Part shown: positions 7,127 to 10,864 of the stretch, one piece after another
How positions within the stretch are numbered: position 1 is the stretch's first letter
Layout: every line of letters starts with the position of its first letter
Assembly (NCBI GenBank): GCA_021820825.1
Contig: JAKADD010000049.1
Coordinates: forward strand, 1 to 10,864
Source of the DNA: Bacillota bacterium
Lineage (GTDB): Bacteria > Bacillota > Bacilli > Alicyclobacillales > SLC66
Reading direction: 5' to 3'
DNA length: 10,864 nt
Program-made: the position numbers and the translations under genes
Notes under the pieces: generated by a model
What the model was told of the DNA's origin: nothing
The model's database searches: none
The model's input: the letters and a program-made list of their open reading frames with translations, nothing else

Positions 7127-8377
7127 TCAACTCCCGGGCGCTGGATCTTCCGCACGCGCCGCGGCCGGTGCGTGCGCCGGGTTTCCCGACGCGACAACGA
7201 AACGGCGAGGCAGCCACCAGCGCCACAGCCAACTGCCTACGGTTAACTGAAACACCTGGGCGTATTCACGCGCGTGCTCGTCCGGCACGACGACAACACC
7301 CAACTGATGCGGATCATCCGTGTAAAGCGGGGTGCCTTCAAAGCGCGATTCTCCCCGCAGGTCCATGACTTCCAATTTGGCGTACGCCGGATTCTGATCG
7401 ATGGCAAAATGAATATCGTAGGAACTGTTCACATTCATGCCGCCGATTCGAATGATCGTCTCAGCCGGTTTGAGAGCCATTTTTTCAGCCGGGCTTGCCG
7501 GAAGTGTCGCGAGGATGCGCACACCACGCTGAGAGCGGGCAAAGAGCGGCATGGCCGCTGTCTCAACATACTGGAAATAGGCATAAATAGCTGCGTGACT
7601 CAGGAACGTGAGAACCGCCGCCGCAACCAGCGCAACAGGGTGATTGCGCAGGACAAACCCGGCTGCCGCCACAACCAATCCCTGAATCACAAGCGCAGGC
7701 GAAGCCGCACGAACACTCAGCTTTGGAATCGATCCTGTCGCCAGTTTGCCGAATCCAATCAGAAGCGGGAATGGAACAATCATACCAGACACCGTGGGAA
7801 CAAGCAGTGGAAGCGGCCAAAATTTCTGCATCGCATAGGCGCCGACCACCTGTCCGCGACGGCTCTGCACAAACAGCGGCGTCGGATCCCGCGCCCCCAG
7901 CAGATAGGTCAGAACACCTTCAGCCAGTTGGGCCACACCGCATAAAATCAGCAGCGACGACGCATGGATGGAACCAAGCGGGGCAAGAAATCCGGGAATC
8001 AGCGCCGGATGCGCCATAGCGCGCACAACTGCCCCACCCAAAATGAGCAGCGGCGCCGCATAGGCGATACAGGAAAAGCGCACGTCAATCAGCCACAGAA
8101 CGGCCATGATGATCCACAGCGCCGCCGCCTCATACCCGGTGACGCGCACATGAAGTGCATACAGTATGACAGTCGCGACAGCTCCCGCCACAATGCCCGC
8201 TCCCATCGAGACGAGCCATGCGTGCACAGGCGCAGTAATATGAAGGCCAAACGACGCTTTCTCAAGTCGAGAAGCCCGCCAATACTGCAGCAGAACCAAC
8301 AGGCCAGCGGCGACGTACACCACCGGCGCCAGCCAAAGATGTCGATACCCCAATGCCAGTTGGTGCCATACGGTCAC
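7127..8377 (-). CDS. minJ: MinJ-like polytopic membrane protein with C-terminal PDZ domain
   Basis: The product (416 residues) has about seven or eight hydrophobic segments in its first 270 residues, such as WLAPVVYVAAGLLVLL, IVAGAVATVILYAL, LLVPTVSGMIVPFPLLIGF and LVIQGLVVAAAGFVL. A PDZ domain follows at about 285-342 (GVRILATLPASPAEKMALKPAETIIRIGGMNV), then a conserved-looking HQLGVVVVPDEHAREYAQVF block and a Pro/Ala-rich tail. Membrane segments plus PDZ, length, and position between ctpB and uvrB match B. subtilis MinJ (about 397 residues). MinJ links DivIVA to MinD at poles and septa and is also needed for swarming. I chose GTG at 8377 because GAGAAGGGA precedes it and the upstream ATG at 8419 has no ribosome site. 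Function is inferred from architecture and synteny; it could be a diverged PDZ membrane protein with another partner. Confidence 0.75.
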   Translation of the reverse strand: MTVWHQLALGYRHLWLAPVVYVAAGLLVLLQYWRASRLEKASFGLHITAPVHAWLVSMGAGIVAGAVATVILYALHVRVTGYEAAALWIIMAVLWLIDVRFSCIAYAAPLLILGGAVVRAMAHPALIPGFLAPLGSIHASSLLILCGVAQLAEGVLTYLLGARDPTPLFVQSRRGQVVGAYAMQKFWPLPLLVPTVSGMIVPFPLLIGFGKLATGSIPKLSVRAASPALVIQGLVVAAAGFVLRNHPVALVAAAVLTFLSHAAIYAYFQYVETAAMPLFARSQRGVRILATLPASPAEKMALKPAETIIRIGGMNVNSSYDIHFAIDQNPAYAKLEVMDLRGESRFEGTPLYTDDPHQLGVVVVPDEHAREYAQVFQLTVGSWLWRWWLPRRFVVASGNPAHAPAAARAEDPAPGS

Positions 8378-8423
8378 GCTGATCGTCCCTTCTCTTTTGC
8401 CCAATCCTCTGTTGCCCATGAGA

Positions 8424-8463
8424 CGAAATGATAACCCGCAGTTTCCCGCAGGTTATCATTTCG
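8424..8463. repeat. 40-bp palindrome, 13-bp perfect stem, in the minJ leader
   Basis: The arms CGAAATGATAACC (8424-8436) and GGTTATCATTTCG (8451-8463) are perfect reverse complements around a 14-base loop. On the minus strand the loop and inner arm contain two copies of CTGCGGG separated by AAA. The run after the stem (ATTTCGTCT) is only weakly T-rich, so this is at best a poor intrinsic terminator for ctpB. It could instead be an attenuator or a protein-binding site ahead of minJ, whose start is 47 bases downstream. Structure is seen; function is unknown. Confidence 0.8.
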
Positions 8464-8546
8464 ACAGAAGAGGCCTCGCTTCCTGCTCAGAACCCGTATA
8501 TCTGTAGTGTCTTTCCTGATACAGTCGAGTCTGAACATGTTCCCGT

Positions 8547-8636
8547 CCGCTTATGAGGCTGCACATGCTGTGCCCATCGCGAGTTCGGCGCAGCCGTGTC
8601 TGAGCAGGGGCACAGCATGTGCAGCCTCATAAGCGG
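8547..8636. repeat. 90-bp long inverted repeat with 29-bp perfect arms
   Basis: The bases at 8547-8575 (starting CCGCTTATGAGG) are the exact reverse complement of 8608-8636. The 32-base centre contains its own short hairpin CGGC-GCA-GCCG (8586-8596) almost exactly at the midpoint. Each arm also has an internal mini-palindrome, GCACA-TGC-TGTGC. No T-tract follows on either strand, so it does not look like an ordinary terminator. It begins 16 bases after the ctpB stop. Possible identities are a REPIN-like or MITE-like repeat, or an mRNA 3'-end stabilising or RNase III-processed hairpin. Confidence 0.9.
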
Positions 8637-8652
8637 GTTTGCCCTGCCCCCA

Positions 8653-10065
8653 TCAGCCCATGAGTTTCAGACGCAGATATCCGATGGCCGCAGTGAGTTG
8701 CGGATCTTCCCGCTGTCTCTGTCCGACCAGAGACACATCGAGCGCATAGGCGGTCGCGCTGTTGACGACGCCCGTCGCAGGAATTTTATGCACTTTTTGA
8801 AATGCCGCGACTGCGCGTTCGGTGCCCACGCCATAGTACCCATCCGTTCGCCCTGGATCGAACCCGAGAGCAAGCAGCATCCGTTGCAACACAGCCACCG
8901 GTACGCCGCTCGTATCAGGTCCATACTCTTTGCGAAGACGCAGAGACAGCAGCGGCAGTCGAAAATAGGCGGGCATCGGCACTGCCACCGTCGGCGCGAT
9001 GCCCCGTTTGTGAATCCATTGTCCATCCGGTGTGAGCCAGCGGGCAACCGTAATTTTTATGCTCGAACCATCCCGGAAATCCTCCGTTTCCTGGACGGTT
9101 CCTTTGCCGTACGTCCGTTCTCCGATCAGCGGCACATGAGCCGACTCGTTTAGCGCAGCGGCCAAAATCTCGGCGGCGCTTGCGCTCCCCCCGTCAATCA
9201 GACAGACCATGGGAACATGCACCGTACTGCCCGTCGCGCGTACAACCTGTCTCTTGTGATTCCGACTGTCGATCTGCACGATTACAGACCCTCGCGGCAA
9301 CAGGTCGTTTGCGATCTTCGCGACACTCTGCAGCAACCCGCCCGGGTCATTGCGGACATCGATAATGAGCCCGCGCATTCCGCTCTTCTGGAGTATGTCC
9401 AGATCGCGCATAAACGCGGTCGCCGTACCCTCGCTGAATTGAGTGATGAGAAGGTAGCCAATGTGACCGGGCAACAGCCTCGCGTACACGGTGGCCTGGG
9501 TTACCTGCGCCCGCGTCAGATTCAGTGTCACCGTCTGGTTCGCACCCCGCAGAACAGAAAGAACAACATGCGTGCCGGCGACGCCGCGGATTCGTTGCAC
9601 GGCCTGTTCCAGGGACATCCCATCTGTGCGCTGGCCGTTTATCTGCAACAGCACGTCACCCGGCAACAGCCCCGCCTTCTGTGCGGGGGAACCCGCCAAC
9701 ACAGAACTGACGGCCAGTTTTCCACCCTGCATGGCCAGAACGGCGCCAATTCCCTGGAAATGGGACGTCACGAGATCCCTGAACCGCTTTGTCGTCTGTT
9801 GATCCATGTAAACGGTAAACGGATAGTCGTCGACCGCTCTCGTCATGCCTTCCGTCGCGCCGTCCATCAATCGCTTTGTCGATACATCCTGAAAATAATT
9901 CTCGGACAGGAGTGTATAGGCAGCCACAAACTTCTGATAGGAAGCGTCTGCCCCCAGCGGTGAAAAATCAACGCCTGCCAACTTCAGTCCAAACACCGTG
10001 ACAGCAGCAGTCAAAACCACTGTGCCAGTCAAGCGGCTCCACTTTCCCAATCGGTCCATCCACAT
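8653..10065 (-). CDS. ctpB: S41 C-terminal processing peptidase (CtpB/CtpA type) with PDZ and peptidoglycan-binding domains
   Basis: A 470-residue secreted or membrane-anchored serine protease of the tail-specific family; B. subtilis CtpB has 480 residues. Seen: an N-terminal membrane segment or uncleaved signal at about 12-31 (LTGTVVLTAAVTVFGLKLAGV); a PDZ domain at about 102-175 (SPAQKAGLLPGDVLLQINGQ); an S41 core with LIIDVRNDPGGLL; and the catalytic set Ser296 (GGSASAAEI), Lys321 (TYGKGTVQ) and Gln325, with the family's Ser-to-Lys spacing of 25 and Lys-to-Gln of 4. A C-terminal PG_binding_1 repeat lies near 388-442 (LQRMLLALGFDPG...VGTERAVAAFQKVHKIPATGVV). In B. subtilis, CtpB cleaves SpoIVFA during sporulation; the close paralogue CtpA has the same layout, and synteny with ftsX favours CtpB. 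I chose ATG at 10065, after GGGTGGT; a longer ORF overlaps ftsX and adds residues unlike the family. Confidence 0.93.
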   Translation of the reverse strand: MWMDRLGKWSRLTGTVVLTAAVTVFGLKLAGVDFSPLGADASYQKFVAAYTLLSENYFQDVSTKRLMDGATEGMTRAVDDYPFTVYMDQQTTKRFRDLVTSHFQGIGAVLAMQGGKLAVSSVLAGSPAQKAGLLPGDVLLQINGQRTDGMSLEQAVQRIRGVAGTHVVLSVLRGANQTVTLNLTRAQVTQATVYARLLPGHIGYLLITQFSEGTATAFMRDLDILQKSGMRGLIIDVRNDPGGLLQSVAKIANDLLPRGSVIVQIDSRNHKRQVVRATGSTVHVPMVCLIDGGSASAAEILAAALNESAHVPLIGERTYGKGTVQETEDFRDGSSIKITVARWLTPDGQWIHKRGIAPTVAVPMPAYFRLPLLSLRLRKEYGPDTSGVPVAVLQRMLLALGFDPGRTDGYYGVGTERAVAAFQKVHKIPATGVVNSATAYALDVSLVGQRQREDPQLTAAIGYLRLKLMG

Positions 10066-10082
10066 TGTGCAACCACCCAGCC

Positions 10083-10127
10083 CTCGTCCGTCAGTCAGAC
10101 AACCCTGATATACTCTATGCGGACGAG
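10083..10127. repeat. 8-bp inverted repeat ahead of ctpB
   Basis: CTCGTCCG (10083-10090) and CGGACGAG (10120-10127) are perfect reverse complements separated by 29 bases, in the 101-base gap between ftsX and ctpB. The enclosed minus-strand sequence includes CATAGAGTATATC, an AT-rich stretch that could contain a -10 element, but no convincing -35 was found. A possible operator or leader hairpin; function unproven. Confidence 0.4.
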
Positions 10128-10166
10128 TTTGGCGGTAACACAGGAACGCCAGAGAAGACCTTAGAC

Positions 10167-10864
10167 TCAGACGCGCAAAAATTTGCGCATGGAAACAACG
10201 CTCCCCCAAAGCCCGATAAAGAGACCGCATCCCACCAACACGAGCACGACCCGTTCCATCACAAAGGGCGTGGGCAAGAGCGAGAAGGGCGGAAACAGCG
10301 TTACGGTTTTCGCCAGCCAGCGGTATCCCTCATACAAAATTATGCTGGGAAGAAGCGCTCCGGAAATGCCCATGAGAGTTCCCTCCACAAAAAAGGGCCC
10401 GCGTATAAACCCATCGGTGGCTCCCACCAGCTTCATGATCTCAATCTCCCGACGGCGGGTGAAAATGGTGATCTTGATTGTGTTGGAGATCAAAAACATG
10501 CCCATGATCACCAGTCCGGCGATAAAAACAATGGCCGTATCGCGTACGATTGTCATGATCGAGAGCAGTTTGGGAATGACGCTCCCTCCGTACTCCACTT
10601 TTTCGATGCCAACGACCGCCTTTACCTCTCGCGCGATTGCCGGAATCTGGTGCGGATCGACTACCTGGATGACAAATTCGTTAGGCAGCGGATTCCCAAG
10701 ACCATTGATCAAGTCCGCGTTGGTCTGCAGAAGTTTTTTCATTTTTTGCAATGCCTGCGCCTTTGAGATAAACGTCACGCTGCGAACGCCATGGATGGCG
10801 TGAATCTCGTTTCCCAGCTTCGGCAGTTCTTTGGTGGGCACACTGTCAGACACATACGCGTTAA
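10167..10864 (-). CDS. ftsX: Cell-division protein FtsX, 5' end outside window
   Basis: FtsX is the membrane subunit of the FtsEX ABC-type complex. In bacilli it activates the cell-wall hydrolase CwlO during elongation and may affect sporulation. The visible 231 residues cover the end of the large extracellular loop (VRSVTFISKAQALQKMKKLL...PLPNEFVIQVVDPHQIPAIAREV) and three membrane segments: IVFIAGLVIMGMFLISNTI, FFVEGTLMGISGALLPSIIL, and VVLVLVGCGLFIGLWGSVVS. The diagnostic cytoplasmic motif IKITIFTRRREIEIMKLVGAT and the C-terminal sequence MRKFLRV are typical of Bacillota FtsX. The frame stays open to the window edge (Asn-Ala-Tyr before the first internal GTG), so roughly 70 N-terminal residues including the first membrane helix are missing. 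ftsE is expected just beyond base 10864. Confidence 0.96.
   Translation of the reverse strand, partial: NAYVSDSVPTKELPKLGNEIHAIHGVRSVTFISKAQALQKMKKLLQTNADLINGLGNPLPNEFVIQVVDPHQIPAIAREVKAVVGIEKVEYGGSVIPKLLSIMTIVRDTAIVFIAGLVIMGMFLISNTIKITIFTRRREIEIMKLVGATDGFIRGPFFVEGTLMGISGALLPSIILYEGYRWLAKTVTLFPPFSLLPTPFVMERVVLVLVGCGLFIGLWGSVVSMRKFLRV

Noticed and set aside
8533..8542. GAACATGTTC as a second LexA box
   Set aside because: The half-sites GAAC and GTTC are separated by two bases rather than the four needed by Gram-positive LexA, and the site is not placed in a recognisable promoter.
8489..8632. A 47-codon minus-strand frame running through the long inverted repeat
   Set aside because: It has no ribosome site at proper spacing, its sequence is largely dictated by the inverted repeat, and it has no sensible protein composition.
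8378..8652. A sigma-A promoter for minJ in the ctpB-minJ gap
   Set aside because: Only fragments such as TATACG were found without a -35 at proper spacing. No promoter could be supported, though transcription from this gap or from upstream remains possible.
8596..9153. A 185-codon plus-strand frame antisense to ctpB
   Set aside because: A shadow of the conserved protease gene with no ribosome site or domain; it starts inside the inverted repeat.
10066..10230. A 55-codon N-terminal extension of the Ctp protease overlapping ftsX
   Set aside because: The extra residues are Cys/Arg-rich and unlike any signal sequence. The membrane segment follows naturally from ATG at 10065, and the extension lies within the end of ftsX.

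Overview
The window is a dense, one-directional stretch of chromosomal housekeeping genes. Every convincing gene lies on the minus strand, so transcription runs from base 10864 towards base 1. The proteins are clearly of Bacillota (Bacilli) type: UvrA, UvrB, FtsX, a CtpA/CtpB-type protease with a peptidoglycan-binding tail, a MinJ-like membrane PDZ protein, MotA, MotB and CsaA. Shine-Dalgarno sequences are strong, and a Gram-positive (DinR-type) LexA box precedes uvrB. Base composition by eye is in the mid-50s percent GC, higher than Bacillus subtilis. An Alicyclobacillus-like or related member of the Bacillales is a reasonable guess, but the genus cannot be fixed from this sequence alone.

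Layout in transcription order: 3' part of ftsX (10864-10167); S41 C-terminal processing protease ctpB (10065-8653); a 275-base intergenic region with a 90-bp long inverted repeat (8547-8636) and a separate 40-bp perfect-stem palindrome (8424-8463); minJ-like gene (8377-7127); an unrecognised 47-codon small ORF with an excellent ribosome binding site (7099-6956); motA (6965-6162); motB (6169-5213); an 87-base gap holding a sigma-A-type promoter with a LexA operator in its spacer; uvrB (5125-3146); uvrA (3129-268); and the 5' part of csaA (248-1, running off the window).

The order ftsX - ctpB - minJ - uvrB - uvrA matches the B. subtilis neighbourhood as I recall it (ftsE-ftsX-ctpB-swrA-minJ-csbA-uvrB-uvrA). 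Here motAB, preceded by the small ORF, sits where csbA would be. Functionally the window joins three themes: cell division and envelope remodelling (FtsX, Ctp, MinJ), motility (MotAB stator), and SOS-controlled nucleotide excision repair (UvrBA), with the tRNA-binding-fold protein CsaA appended to the repair operon. From minJ to motB the genes are tightly packed (27-base gap, 10-base overlap, 8-base overlap), which suggests one coupled message. uvrB-uvrA-csaA form a second tight unit (16- and 19-base gaps) with its own promoter.

No tRNA, rRNA, CRISPR array, insertion sequence or prophage gene was seen, and no stretch over 300 bases lacks a gene. The most noteworthy points are the small ORF before motA, the long inverted repeat after ctpB, the palindrome in the minJ leader, and the well-preserved SOS operator. 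I did not find a new multi-gene defence or metabolic system.
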